A DNA stretch of 64,000 nt from Mucilaginibacter boryungensis (GTDB lineage: Bacteria > Bacteroidota > Bacteroidia > Sphingobacteriales > Sphingobacteriaceae): positions 2,542,001 through 2,606,000 of the forward strand of contig NZ_JADFFM010000001.1 of assembly GCF_015221995.1 (NCBI RefSeq). The letters run 5' to 3'. A program made the translations under genes and the position numbers. This document shows positions 19,112 through 27,445 of this stretch, piece by piece; position 1 is the stretch's first letter, and every line of letters begins with the position of its first letter. The notes below the pieces were generated by a model, which worked only from the letters and a program-made list of their open reading frames with translations, was not told where the DNA came from and did not search any database.

Positions 19112-20278
19112 TTAAGGCATAACCAAAATCCTCCTCCCTTCTATTTTAAAATGAACGGCACCGGTTAATTCTAACATTTTAAGTACTTCGGACACATTTT
19201 TAAACCGCGAAACGCTACCCCCGATAGCTTTCCGGGAAACGTCGCCTTTATAAGCAACTTCCACATCGTACCAACGGGAAATTTTTCGCATAATGCTTTC
19301 TATTTTATCATTATCAAACAGGAAATAGCCATTCTTCCACGCGATAACCTGTTCGGTATCTGCAATCTTTGTTTTTAATTTTCCCGAAGCTTTAATTAAC
19401 ATAGCTTGCCGGCCAGGCGTTAATAACGCATTTTCAGCACCGTAATCAACTTTAACCGACCCCTCTAAAAGAGTAGTGGCATTATAATCTTCATCGGCAT
19501 AAGCCATTATATTGAAATGGGTACCCAATACTTTAACATTCATTGGTATATTGCTGGCAGTATGCACGCTTACAATAAAGGGCTTATCTTTATTTTTGGC
19601 TACTTCAAAGTAGGCTTCGCCTGATAGTTCCACATTTCTTTCGTTACCAGTAAACGCCGTTGGATAACGTAATGATGAACCTGCGTTAAGCCAAACCTGT
19701 GTACCATCTTGTAAAGTAACCTTGTATTGCCCCCCATAAGGAATATTGAGGGTATTATATACAACTGCAGTATTTGAAGCTACAGTTGAAGCGGTGTATA
19801 CCAAATTACCGTTCCCTGTTTTATTCACCAGCGCGCTGCCCTGTTTTAATAACAACCCGTTTTGCGATTGGGCCAGTACAACTTTGGCCCCGTTTGCCAG
19901 CGTAAGAATGGCTTTGTTACTGCCAGGCGCAATATCGTTTACCAATGGCTTTACGGCCACTTTATTCGCTTCGGTATTGGAAGACTTATGGAAAGCAAAA
20001 TATCCACCAATGGAAAATGTAATTATTATAGATGCTGCCGCCGCTATCCGGTACCACACCGATCGGGAAGTTTTTTCGGACTTTTTTGAAAAGGCGATCT
20101 GCTGTTGAAGATGACGTAAGGTGCGCATCCGTATCTGCTCTTCTTCATCCGGGCTTTCTGACGGCCATTCTATAATGGTATTATTCTGGCGGTTATACCA
20201 TGCCATTAATTCTTTTTCCTCCGACGGTGTAATTCGACCATCCAGGTACTTATCAATGAGGTTTTGTATTTTTTTCAA
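19112..20278 (-). CDS. FecR family anti-sigma factor
   Basis: Inner-membrane anti-sigma regulator of 388 aa. Cytoplasmic N-terminal part (MKKIQNLIDKYLDGRITPSEEKELMAW), one membrane segment (WYRIAAAASIIITFSIGGYFAF, residues about 75-97), periplasmic FecR domain (LNIPYGGQYKVTLQDGTQVWLNAGSSLRYP, FTGNERNVELSGEAYFEVAK, VKVLGTHFNIMAY) and a C-terminal STN-like DUF4974 domain (IMRKISRWYDVEVAY). It receives the signal from the SusC STN domain and controls the adjacent sigma factor. It is 78 bp downstream of the sigma gene and 162 bp upstream of susC. Confidence 0.96.
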   Translation of the reverse strand: MKKIQNLIDKYLDGRITPSEEKELMAWYNRQNNTIIEWPSESPDEEEQIRMRTLRHLQQQIAFSKKSEKTSRSVWYRIAAAASIIITFSIGGYFAFHKSSNTEANKVAVKPLVNDIAPGSNKAILTLANGAKVVLAQSQNGLLLKQGSALVNKTGNGNLVYTASTVASNTAVVYNTLNIPYGGQYKVTLQDGTQVWLNAGSSLRYPTAFTGNERNVELSGEAYFEVAKNKDKPFIVSVHTASNIPMNVKVLGTHFNIMAYADEDYNATTLLEGSVKVDYGAENALLTPGRQAMLIKASGKLKTKIADTEQVIAWKNGYFLFDNDKIESIMRKISRWYDVEVAYKGDVSRKAIGGSVSRFKNVSEVLKMLELTGAVHFKIEGRRILVMP

Positions 20279-20356
20279 AATTGGTGGTACTACTGGTTTG
20301 TAATATGTACTACAAACCTTAGGTTACCCTTAGTCTATTGAAAAAAATATTATAAT

Positions 20357-20935
20357 TTATTTAATGAGAAGCTTGCTGATGATAACCAGCAAGATACCGG
20401 AGTGGTTTAATTTTAATTTAATTACTTTAAGCGCCTTTGTAAGGTGTGCCTCAACCGTTTTTTCGGCAATATTCATTTGATCAGCAATTTCGGGGATGGT
20501 AAACCCTTCTACCCTGCTCAGTTTAAACACTAACTGGCATTTTTCGGGAAGCGTGGCGGCTACTCCGTTAATATATTCCTGCAAAAATTTGGCATACATT
20601 TTTTCCTCGTCCCATACAATATCTGGTCCGCTGATCATTTCTATGATCTCAGTTTGTCTTCTTTTCTGCTTATATTGCTTAAACACCGATAGCCTGACAG
20701 CTGTGGCTAAATAAGCTTCCAATGATTTTACGTTTAAAACTTCCCGTCTTTTCCAAACGCTGATAAATATTTCCTGAACAATTTCCTCAGCAACCATTTT
20801 GTCTTTAGTATGGTTGTAAGCAATAGCTAAAAGTGTTTTCCAGTATTTATTATGTAATTCAGTAAATGCAGCGGCATCACCCTTTTGCAGGGCTATCATT
20901 AATTCTTCTTCGCTTGCCAGGTGAAACTTTTGCAT
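20357..20935 (-). CDS. ECF sigma factor (RpoE-like, SusCD-associated)
   Basis: RNA polymerase sigma-70 factor of the FecI/RpoE class, 192 aa, expected to activate the PUL when released by FecR. Region 2 is seen in FTELHNKYWKTLLAIAYN and AEEIVQEIFISVWKRRE; region 4 in LPEKCQLVFKLSRVEGFTIPEIA with the helix-turn-helix NIAEKTVEAHLTKALKVIK. The frame opens at 20950, but ATG 20935 (MQKFHLASEEELM) gives the usual length for the family. It is the first gene of the regulatory/PUL set; the 200 bp upstream are AT-rich with no clear palindrome. Confidence 0.95.
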   Translation of the reverse strand: MQKFHLASEEELMIALQKGDAAAFTELHNKYWKTLLAIAYNHTKDKMVAEEIVQEIFISVWKRREVLNVKSLEAYLATAVRLSVFKQYKQKRRQTEIIEMISGPDIVWDEEKMYAKFLQEYINGVAATLPEKCQLVFKLSRVEGFTIPEIADQMNIAEKTVEAHLTKALKVIKLKLNHSGILLVIISKLLIK

Positions 20936-21161
20936 GATATTGACATACAAGATTATATAAATAAATTATAGTTTCATATTCTTTCAAAAAATTAATATTA
21001 CTTTAACCTGGAATGCCTTGAATAAAACCGCCATCAGGTCCTTGATATTAGCAAGCCAGCGGCTTATAAATAAGTTATCGCCGTAGTTGCAGGAACCACA
21101 GCATCGCAGTTGTGTAACAAACACATTTACGGCGGGAGTTAAATATTAGATGCGGATAACC

Positions 21162-22958
21162 TTACAATGCAAATTTGATGGTTATAACTGCACCCAAACC
21201 GGGGCCTTCACTTTTGATCTCAAATGAACCCGCATGGCTTTCTACTATTGACCTGCAATTGTAAAGACCAAGTCCTGTACCTGTTTTTTTTGTAGTAAAC
21301 CCCCGCTCAAAAAAACGGCTGCTTGTTTCAGTGTCAAACCCCTGGCCATTATCTGTTACCGTAAGCTCGATAATGTTTTCAATTGATTGCATTGCCAGAC
21401 TTATCTTCTTTTCTTCGGCATTAAGATCAATAGCCTCCACGCTGTTCTTAAATACGTTTAATATAACCTGCATTAATTTAGTGTGGTCGCCTTTAATAAT
21501 ATAGTTGCCAGGCTGTATGCTTGTTTTAAACTGTACATTTTTTTTATCCAGGGATGCAAATAGCATTGCCTTACAATCTTCTATAATATTGATCAGGTTA
21601 ACAGGTTTCCTTTCATGTACCCCACCATGCCCCCTCACTAATTGGCGCTGGATATTTAATATTTCCTGAATATGGCTAATGATGTTTAACAGGTCTTTTA
21701 CAGAAGTACTTATTTCTTCGTGGTTAATAGCCTGAGTTTTAGCTATTCCTTCTGTTATAGTAACCAGCGCTGCGGCTTTATCTACACCAATTACGTCTGA
21801 TATGGCTGGTTGCTGGCCCTTTAAAAATAATGATAAATTTTTTATAGTATCCAGGTTGTTCTGCTCAAGCGACCGGTTAATCCGGTTCAAATGCGAGCCG
21901 AAGCCTACCATAGCATTCCCTATATCATGTAATACTTCCGATGCAATTTCAAATTTACCCTGGGCTATTGCTTTCTCAAGTTCCTGCTCTTTTTGCTTAG
22001 CCAGTTCTTCGTTAAGCAATTTTAAATCTTCAGCCTGCTTACTTAATTTATCGGATTTATCCAGTAGATCCTGATTCAATTTGTTTAATGTCTCTTCCGA
22101 TTGTTTTCGATTTGTAATATCATGGCCGATACCTAATAAACGAATAATTCGTCCATGCTCGTTACGTACCGGTATCTTGGAGGTTAGCAGCCAGCGTTTC
22201 GCTCCTCCTGCGTCTAAGAAAAATTCATCTTTATTAATGATAGAAACCCCGTCTTTTAATACACTCATGTCATCCTGGTAACAGCGTAGCCCTATCTCGT
22301 TAGGAAATAGTTCCAGATCTGTTTTTCCAATCACATCTGCTTCTGAAACATCTGTTTCCGATGCGGCCCCTATACTTGCAACATCAGTTTTGTTCGCAAT
22401 AATTTTACGCCCTTCAATATCTTTAATATAAATAGCATCGGGTAAATTATCAATCAATGTTCGCAGCATGATACGTTCTTGCTGAATAGTTTCTTCAACT
22501 TCTTTGTGATGTGTGATATTTACATTTGTCCCTACAATTACCGGGTACGGACTATTGTTGCTGCCGGGCAACAAACTACCCCTCGACCACACCCAAACCC
22601 AGTTTCCGTTAATATGCCGCATCCGGTAATGGTTTTCATAAGTTCCCTGCGGGTTTTTAAGATATTCGCCAAAACGCGTTGTTGCGGCCTCTACATCTTC
22701 AGGGTGCAGCAGGTCTATCCAGGTTGCATTTAAATTTTTCTTGCCGGACAAGTCATAATTATTTATATCTCTGCCCAGCATTGAAAAACAAATTTCGTTA
22801 CACCATAAGTATTCGGTTTCTGAAAAATATTCCCATGCCCCAATGTTTGATGCCTTGATTAAAGCTTTATACTTTTTTAATTCATTGCGTAAATCGTCAT
22901 TTTGCTGCGCAGGTTCAACAATATGATTTTGGGTTTTCCCGGGGTTTATATTTTCCAT
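21162..22958 (-). CDS. PAS-domain sensor histidine kinase
   Basis: A soluble 598-aa kinase with no membrane segment. PAS1 covers about 33-150 (NIGAWEYFSETEYLWCNE, GNWVWVWSRGSLLPG with PAC end), PAS2 about 165-285 (LPDAIYIKDIEGRKIIANK to GIGHDITNRKQSEE), then a coiled coil (290-340). The phosphoacceptor is probably His344 in EVLHDIGNAM, an HDIGN type rather than the common HELRTP box. The ATPase has N-box LNVFKNSVEAI, G1 TDNGQGF, F-box FERGFTTKK and G2 GTGLGLYNC. It follows the receiver-kinase gene by 63 bp on the same strand, so the two are probably one signalling unit. Confidence 0.92.
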   Translation of the reverse strand: MENINPGKTQNHIVEPAQQNDDLRNELKKYKALIKASNIGAWEYFSETEYLWCNEICFSMLGRDINNYDLSGKKNLNATWIDLLHPEDVEAATTRFGEYLKNPQGTYENHYRMRHINGNWVWVWSRGSLLPGSNNSPYPVIVGTNVNITHHKEVEETIQQERIMLRTLIDNLPDAIYIKDIEGRKIIANKTDVASIGAASETDVSEADVIGKTDLELFPNEIGLRCYQDDMSVLKDGVSIINKDEFFLDAGGAKRWLLTSKIPVRNEHGRIIRLLGIGHDITNRKQSEETLNKLNQDLLDKSDKLSKQAEDLKLLNEELAKQKEQELEKAIAQGKFEIASEVLHDIGNAMVGFGSHLNRINRSLEQNNLDTIKNLSLFLKGQQPAISDVIGVDKAAALVTITEGIAKTQAINHEEISTSVKDLLNIISHIQEILNIQRQLVRGHGGVHERKPVNLINIIEDCKAMLFASLDKKNVQFKTSIQPGNYIIKGDHTKLMQVILNVFKNSVEAIDLNAEEKKISLAMQSIENIIELTVTDNGQGFDTETSSRFFERGFTTKKTGTGLGLYNCRSIVESHAGSFEIKSEGPGLGAVITIKFAL

Positions 22959-23021
22959 TTTATAATAAGCTTGGTTTATCCCTTTCTTTGTACTTGCATA
23001 GGCAATGATGCTTTCAAAAAC

Positions 23022-24584
23022 TTATACAGGTAAGGTAATAGTAAAATTAGCCCCATTATTGTTACTTGCCTCAATTGTTCCGCCATGGGCCGTAACATAT
23101 TGGTTTACAATAGCCAGACCTAACCCTGTTCCATTTTTTTTATGCCTGGTAACAAAAGGCTCAAAAAGGGTCGAAATAATTTCTGATGGTATTCCGGGCC
23201 CGTTATCACTCACTGTAACTACAAGATCGTTCCCCACAGTTTTAGCTGAAATGGTGATCGTTGCATTGACTACTTTAAGATCGTGTAAAACGTCGACAGC
23301 ATTATTAACAAGGTTAATTATGGTTCTTCTAAGCTTACTTTCATCACCATTAACAACCATGTCCGGGGCAATATTTTGATGTATCGTTATCTTCGATATC
23401 CCTTCACGTGTTTCTGTCTGCTTTATGGCCTCATTAGCTATTTTATAAAGGTTTACCGGTAATTTTTTGGCTGGGGTATCTTTAATAAAATCTAAAAAAT
23501 CATCAAATATCTCTGAAGCCTGTTCGGCTGATTGGTCAATCAGATCAACAAAGTCACTCACTTCGCCATCTTCGCGCATCAAACTGGTAATCAGCCGTAT
23601 GTTTTTTATTGGCGAACGAAGATCGTGCATAACCATACCCATAACCTGCCCAACTGCCGATAGCTTTTCCTTTTGAATTAGCTTCTCATTCAATTCGGCA
23701 TTACGGATGGCTTGTGCGGCGTTTTGAACGAACAATTTCAAGAGATACATTTTTTCTGTTTTTAGTTTCTCTTGTTTTTTCAATACCGCAAATACCGAGT
23801 AATTATCCATGCGGGCCAGTACAAGTTCGTCAACCTGTATTACCTCGTCTTTACCTATGTCTATACTCTTAACCCTGGTTATCAGCTCGTCTATATTTAT
23901 TTTTTCTTCTAAAGCGCCAATAGAAAGCACTTTTTCATAGTCAAAGTTGTTATGCAGTTTTCCTATCAATGCCATATCGGTTTCTACAGAACTTGCCAAC
24001 TGATCCAGAATGTTTTTTAACAGTGAGGTAAGCTGATGTTTATTTAAACCAATAGAAGAAATGGATTCGATCAGTTTTTCAAGATTGCGCAGCTTGTTAT
24101 AATCGGTTACAGCTTTTGTGGCCAACTGTACAATTTCTTCGGGTGCATAAGGTTTACAATGATAGCCTACATTTTGCCCGGCTTGTTCCACAATTTCGTC
24201 TATAGACCGATCGCTATAAGCTGTAATAAAGATTATTTCCGCTTTAATATCGTGCTTCCTGATCTCTACAGCAGTTTCCAACCCATTCCAGCCCGGCATA
24301 CGCATATCTAAAAAAATCACAGCATAGGGGTTGCCCCGGTCTAACGCTTCCTTTATTTTTTTAACGCCATCCCTGCCGTTAGAGGCTTTATCAACCATAA
24401 ATACGGGTATATTATGGGCACGGGGCACAAGCAAAGGTTTGGGCGCATCAAATAAGATATTTGCAGCATTACTTATACTATCCTGTTCCTGAGATTGCCT
24501 TCTCGGAACAAGGATATCTTCAATATTATCTCTCACCATTTCTTCATCGTCAATAACCAGGACGGATGTGTTTGGTTCCCTCAT
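23022..24584 (-). CDS. Receiver-histidine kinase hybrid with an insertion in the receiver domain
   Basis: A 520-aa soluble protein with an N-terminal receiver domain and a C-terminal kinase. Receiver residues are Asp12/Asp13, phosphoacceptor Asp93 (FLDMRMPG), Thr121 and Lys144 (CKPY). Between helix 1 and strand 2 there is an extra block of roughly 35 residues (27-62, VPRRQSQEQDSISNA onward). A GAF-like linker follows (170-295), then His320 in MVMHDLRSP and an ATPase with N-box INLVNNAVDVL, SDNGPGI and GTGLGLAIVNQYV. Because the receiver precedes the kinase, it may be an input for another kinase, possibly the PAS kinase 63 bp downstream. Confidence 0.92.
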   Translation of the reverse strand: MREPNTSVLVIDDEEMVRDNIEDILVPRRQSQEQDSISNAANILFDAPKPLLVPRAHNIPVFMVDKASNGRDGVKKIKEALDRGNPYAVIFLDMRMPGWNGLETAVEIRKHDIKAEIIFITAYSDRSIDEIVEQAGQNVGYHCKPYAPEEIVQLATKAVTDYNKLRNLEKLIESISSIGLNKHQLTSLLKNILDQLASSVETDMALIGKLHNNFDYEKVLSIGALEEKINIDELITRVKSIDIGKDEVIQVDELVLARMDNYSVFAVLKKQEKLKTEKMYLLKLFVQNAAQAIRNAELNEKLIQKEKLSAVGQVMGMVMHDLRSPIKNIRLITSLMREDGEVSDFVDLIDQSAEQASEIFDDFLDFIKDTPAKKLPVNLYKIANEAIKQTETREGISKITIHQNIAPDMVVNGDESKLRRTIINLVNNAVDVLHDLKVVNATITISAKTVGNDLVVTVSDNGPGIPSEIISTLFEPFVTRHKKNGTGLGLAIVNQYVTAHGGTIEASNNNGANFTITLPV

Positions 24585-24888
24585 ATTAGTAAATTAAAAA
24601 AAATAAGTTTATTGGAAATGCTTGTAGCTAAACTTTATTAAAACAGTTATGTAATGATTTAAAATACTGCTACAAGCGCTTATACGTGTAATTTTATTTT
24701 AAGTTATTAAAATTTCGTTAGAAAATAAAAAAGGTTATAAGCAAGAGGAAAACGCGAGATGGGCTGTATTGATCTGAAGTAAGTATTTCGTGGGAGGGCT
24801 CGTCATATCATTCTCCACAATGCATTTATGCATAAAGCGAAGTAAAATAATATAACTTCCATTATTTATTACTTACCGGCATTTGTTA
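24585..24888. other. Intergenic region with inverted repeats
   Basis: No gene is visible between the kinase pair and the YdeI-like gene. GCTTGTAGC (24620-24628) and GCTACAAGC (24669-24677) are exact inverted copies 40 bp apart, just upstream of the receiver-kinase start, so they are operator or loop candidates. A second palindrome, ATGCATTTATGCAT (24820-24833), lies towards the other gene. Otherwise the stretch is AT-rich and featureless. Confidence 0.45.
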
Positions 24889-25479
24889 TTAATCGTTCAA
24901 CCCCTTCCCGCTCAAAATTTGCGGTATATATTTCTCCACCCTCGCTTCACGCGTTTTGGATTGTTTAGGTGCTGAAAAATGCAACATATAGGCCCGTTGC
25001 CGTCCCGGTGTTAATGCTTCAAAAGCAGTTTTCAAGGCCGGTATCTTATCTAATTTGTATTTAAATTCTTCGGCTATAGGAAATTCTTCGGTCTTTTTAA
25101 GTTCAACTTTCAAACCGGCTTTCTCCACTTCAATGGCTTCATACAGGTAAGTTTTCAAAACAGGTTCCAGGTCAATCACTTCCCTTATACCGGTAAACCT
25201 AACCTGGCGTGCTGCCTGTACATTCTCGGTTTGCCGGATCAGGATACCATGTGCATCGTTTAGCAGGGTACCTTTAAAAAACAAAACTGCGCAGTATTCT
25301 TTAAACACGTGTATTAAAACAATGTTATTGTCCTGGTAAGTATAACAAGGGCAGCCCCATTTTAATTCCTCAGTAAGTCCGCAATCAAGGATAATGTGCC
25401 TTAGCCGGTCTATCTCTTCCTGCCATTTTTGGGCTTTGTTAAAGTAAAAATCAACTTTAGGGTTCATGCTCGTCATCAT
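24889..25479 (-). CDS. YdeI/OmpD-associated family protein (DUF1801-type)
   Basis: A 196-aa cytoplasmic protein with an N-terminal DUF1801-like fold (MNPKVDFYFNKAQKWQEEIDRLRHII, LTEELKWGCPCYTYQDNNIVLIHVFKEYCAVLFFKG) and the C-terminal YdeI region (IPALKTAFEALTPGRQRAY, FSAPKQSKTREARVEKYIPQILSGKG). The biochemical role of the family is not established. It is the last gene of a five-gene minus-strand operon headed by an ArsR repressor, 21 bp after the DUF4256 gene. The start could be any of the Met residues 1, 2 or 5. Confidence 0.88.
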   Translation of the reverse strand: MMTSMNPKVDFYFNKAQKWQEEIDRLRHIILDCGLTEELKWGCPCYTYQDNNIVLIHVFKEYCAVLFFKGTLLNDAHGILIRQTENVQAARQVRFTGIREVIDLEPVLKTYLYEAIEVEKAGLKVELKKTEEFPIAEEFKYKLDKIPALKTAFEALTPGRQRAYMLHFSAPKQSKTREARVEKYIPQILSGKGLND

Positions 25480-25500
25480 ATTTCCTGGCTAACTGTACAA

Positions 25501-26058
25501 TTAAACTTTTAACAATCCCCTGAAGCCTCGGGCGGCATAATAGGATTCGGCACCATTATGATAAAGAAAAACGGTATCATAGCGGCGGTCACAAAAAACA
25601 GCCCCGCCAAGTTTCCTGATACTATCAGGTGTTTTCACCCAGCTCGATGTCTTGGTATCAAACTTTCCAAATTGCTGCAATTTCCGATATTGTTCCTCGG
25701 TTAAAAGCGTAATACCCATAGCGTTCGCCATATCAATAGCATTGTTTTCCGGTTTAAATTCTTTCCTGGCCTCCAGCGCTGCGCGGTCATAGCAAAGGCT
25801 TCGCCGGGCTTTGGGGCTTTCTGCCGAACAATCATAAAAAACATATTCCCCAGTTGATTGATCGTGCTCAATAATATCCGGTTCGCCGCCGGTCCTTTCC
25901 ATTTCGTTTAGCGACCATAATTTGGCAGGATGTGCTTCCAGCCTTGCTTGTACATTAGGCCATTGCATACCCTTATGGCGGTCCATGTTCTTTTCAAAAC
26001 GGCCCTTTAGTATACCGAGCAGTTCTTCATGTTGTTCCGACGACAGTTCCTTCTTCAT
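25501..26058 (-). CDS. DUF4256 family protein
   Basis: A 185-aa protein recognisable as DUF4256 by MERTGGEPDIIEHDQSTGEY, YVFYDCSAESPKARRSLCYD, NAIDMANAMGITLLTEEQY and the C-terminal YYAARGFRGLLKV. It is probably cytoplasmic; no signal or membrane segment. Conserved acidic and Cys residues (DCSAES) are visible, but the activity of this family is unknown. It sits 7 bp after the DoxX gene inside the ArsR operon, so its expression should follow the same signal. Confidence 0.9.
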   Translation of the reverse strand: MKKELSSEQHEELLGILKGRFEKNMDRHKGMQWPNVQARLEAHPAKLWSLNEMERTGGEPDIIEHDQSTGEYVFYDCSAESPKARRSLCYDRAALEARKEFKPENNAIDMANAMGITLLTEEQYRKLQQFGKFDTKTSSWVKTPDSIRKLGGAVFCDRRYDTVFLYHNGAESYYAARGFRGLLKV

Positions 26059-26065
26059 AAATATA

Positions 26066-26449
26066 TTATTGGTTAGCTAACTCAATCTTTCTATCTGCAG
26101 GCCTGAAATACCACGACAAAATAATGAAAATAGTTTGTGCCAGCGGCCCAATTACCGCCTTGCCGCTATCACCCACTATCAGGTGCGAAATAAGCGCGCC
26201 GGTCATGGTAAAAAACAAACCTGCATAAGCCCATTCTTTCACCAGTTTAAAACCCGGGATTAAAATAACGATAACGCCCAGTATTTTGCAAACGCCCAGT
26301 ATGGTCATCATATAAACTGGATACCCCAAATGTGTTAAAATATCAACCATTTGTTTCGCCCTAAGTAACTGACTAATACCACTGCCTAACATGCCTAAAG
26401 CCAGTAAACCTGTGGCAAACCAATAGATAATTAAGTTTCTCTTTTTCAT
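26066..26449 (-). CDS. DoxX family membrane protein
   Basis: A 127-aa inner-membrane protein with four hydrophobic segments: LIIYWFATGLLALGMLGSG, VYMMTILGVCKILGVIVILI, WAYAGLFFTMTGALISHLIVG and AVIGPLAQTIFIILSWYF. The pattern GISQLLRAKQMVDILTHLGYP is typical of small DoxX proteins found in ArsR/SRPBCC operons of Bacteroidota. Members are linked to redox or stress adaptation, but the exact role is unknown. Spacing is 10 bp after the SRPBCC gene. Confidence 0.9.
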   Translation of the reverse strand: MKKRNLIIYWFATGLLALGMLGSGISQLLRAKQMVDILTHLGYPVYMMTILGVCKILGVIVILIPGFKLVKEWAYAGLFFTMTGALISHLIVGDSGKAVIGPLAQTIFIILSWYFRPADRKIELANQ

Positions 26450-26459
26450 AACAATGCGG

Positions 26460-26927
26460 TTATTTTAATTTGTTTACTATTTCCTGTAATCTATTATGTG
26501 CCATGTTTATGCCCTGGGCAAAAGGTAATTGCAGCAACTGGTCGCGGTGCGCTACAGATTTATAGATGATCTGTATAGTCAGTTTGCTGGTATCGTCTGT
26601 AAGTTTTTCAAAGTCTAAAAACTCCAGTTGAACAGGAAAAGGAGTGTTTTCCATTTCAAAGGTCCGGATGATCTTCTGGTTCGGGACAAAATCATGAATT
26701 GATCCATTGGCCCTGAATACCACGTTCCCTTTATTGTCTGATGTTTCAAATTCGTAGCCGCCGTGTTTTTTATTTTCCAGCTTTAGCACTTTGGTACCCA
26801 TCCATTGCGCAACAATTTCGGGTTCCACATACGCTTTAAAAAGCAGTTCAACAGGTAAATCAAATTCCCGTGTAATGGTTAACTCCTGTTTCTCCTTATC
26901 GGCGTTAATTTTTGTTTTCAGTTCCAT
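26460..26927 (-). CDS. SRPBCC/AHSA1 family protein
   Basis: A 155-aa START-like protein with the AHSA1 sequence pattern: ITREFDLPVELLFKAYVEPEIVAQWMG at the N-terminus, a beta-sheet core (GGYEFETSDNKGN, FVPNQKIIRTFEME) and a C-terminal helix (RDQLLQLPFAQGINMAHNRLQ). Such proteins bind hydrophobic ligands in a deep pocket, and ArsR-linked ones may sense or carry a small molecule; the ligand is unknown. It starts 5 bp after the ArsR stop, so translational coupling is likely. Confidence 0.92.
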   Translation of the reverse strand: MELKTKINADKEKQELTITREFDLPVELLFKAYVEPEIVAQWMGTKVLKLENKKHGGYEFETSDNKGNVVFRANGSIHDFVPNQKIIRTFEMENTPFPVQLEFLDFEKLTDDTSKLTIQIIYKSVAHRDQLLQLPFAQGINMAHNRLQEIVNKLK

Positions 26928-26932
26928 CGTCT

Positions 26933-27256
26933 CTATTGTTTGGGTTTATAGTTTTTCATAATGCTTTCCAGTTTATTAAACCTGTCATCCCACATTTTGC
27001 GGAATGGCTCGATAAAGTCGGCTACTTCTTTCATGTTTTTTGCGTTAATGTGATAATAAATTTCCCTGCCATGTTGTTCCTGTGCAAGCAATTCGCACTC
27101 GGTAAGTATTTGCAGGTGTTTTGAAACTGTGGGCCTTGCTGTATCAAAATTGGCCGCAATGGCCCCCGCTGTCATAGTTTGTGTAGCAACCAACAACAGT
27201 ATTGCCCTTCTCGTGGGGTCGGCTATGGCCTGAAATACGTCGCGTCTTAAATTCAT
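26933..27256 (-). CDS. ArsR-family winged-helix repressor
   Basis: A 107-aa DNA-binding protein. The winged helix is seen in [18 protein letters not shown], then [22 protein letters not shown] as the recognition helix, and the wing [16 protein letters not shown]. No Cys pair of the arsenic/metal-sensing type is present, so it belongs to the SRPBCC-associated non-metal subgroup. It leads the five-gene operon (ArsR, SRPBCC, DoxX, DUF4256, YdeI). Two tandem operator-like repeats lie immediately upstream of its ATG and suggest autoregulation. Confidence 0.95.
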   Translation of the reverse strand: MNLRRDVFQAIADPTRRAILLLVATQTMTAGAIAANFDTARPTVSKHLQILTECELLAQEQHGREIYYHINAKNMKEVADFIEPFRKMWDDRFNKLESIMKNYKPKQ

Positions 27257-27257
27257 T

Positions 27258-27301
27258 ATGTAGCTATTTGACTACAAATATATATGTAGCTATTTAACTA
27301 C
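27258..27301 (-). promoter_or_regulatory. Tandem operator repeats of the ArsR operon
   Basis: ATGTAGCTATTTGACTAC (27258-27275) is repeated as ATGTAGCTATTTAACTAC (27284-27301), 17 of 18 bases identical with a 26-bp period. Each unit contains a GTAG...CTAC inverted pair. They begin 1 bp from the ArsR start codon (27254-27256), where a repressor would block transcription or early elongation. Spacing of about 2.5 helical turns may allow two dimers to bind; this is inference. Confidence 0.7.
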
Positions 27302-27344
27302 GCAAATATTTCTGCAGTTAATTTTTCGCAGATAAAAAGTTTTT

Positions 27345-27382
27345 AAAATACTTTGAAATACAAAGTACTTTTATTTATTTTG
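27345..27382 (+). promoter_or_regulatory. Bacteroidota-type promoter overlapped by a palindrome
   Basis: TTTG (27352-27355), a 19-bp spacer and TTATTTTG (27375-27382, one mismatch to TAnnTTTG) fit the -33/-7 promoter of Bacteroidota. The palindrome AAAATACTTTG-aaata-CAAAGTACTTT (27345-27371, 10 of 11 pairs) covers the -33 element and most of the spacer. It reads as an operator for a dimeric repressor of the downstream membrane-protein genes. The regulator is not evident; ArsR operators nearby are different in sequence. Confidence 0.6.
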
Positions 27383-27445
27383 CATCATAAAATATTGGGT
27401 AAGAATAAACACCCGGGTTATTTACACTTATAAACTAAAACTGTT

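Noticed and set aside
24820..24833. ATGCATTTATGCAT palindrome
   Set aside because: Low complexity in an AT-rich spacer; not placed near a start codon, so no role assigned beyond mention.
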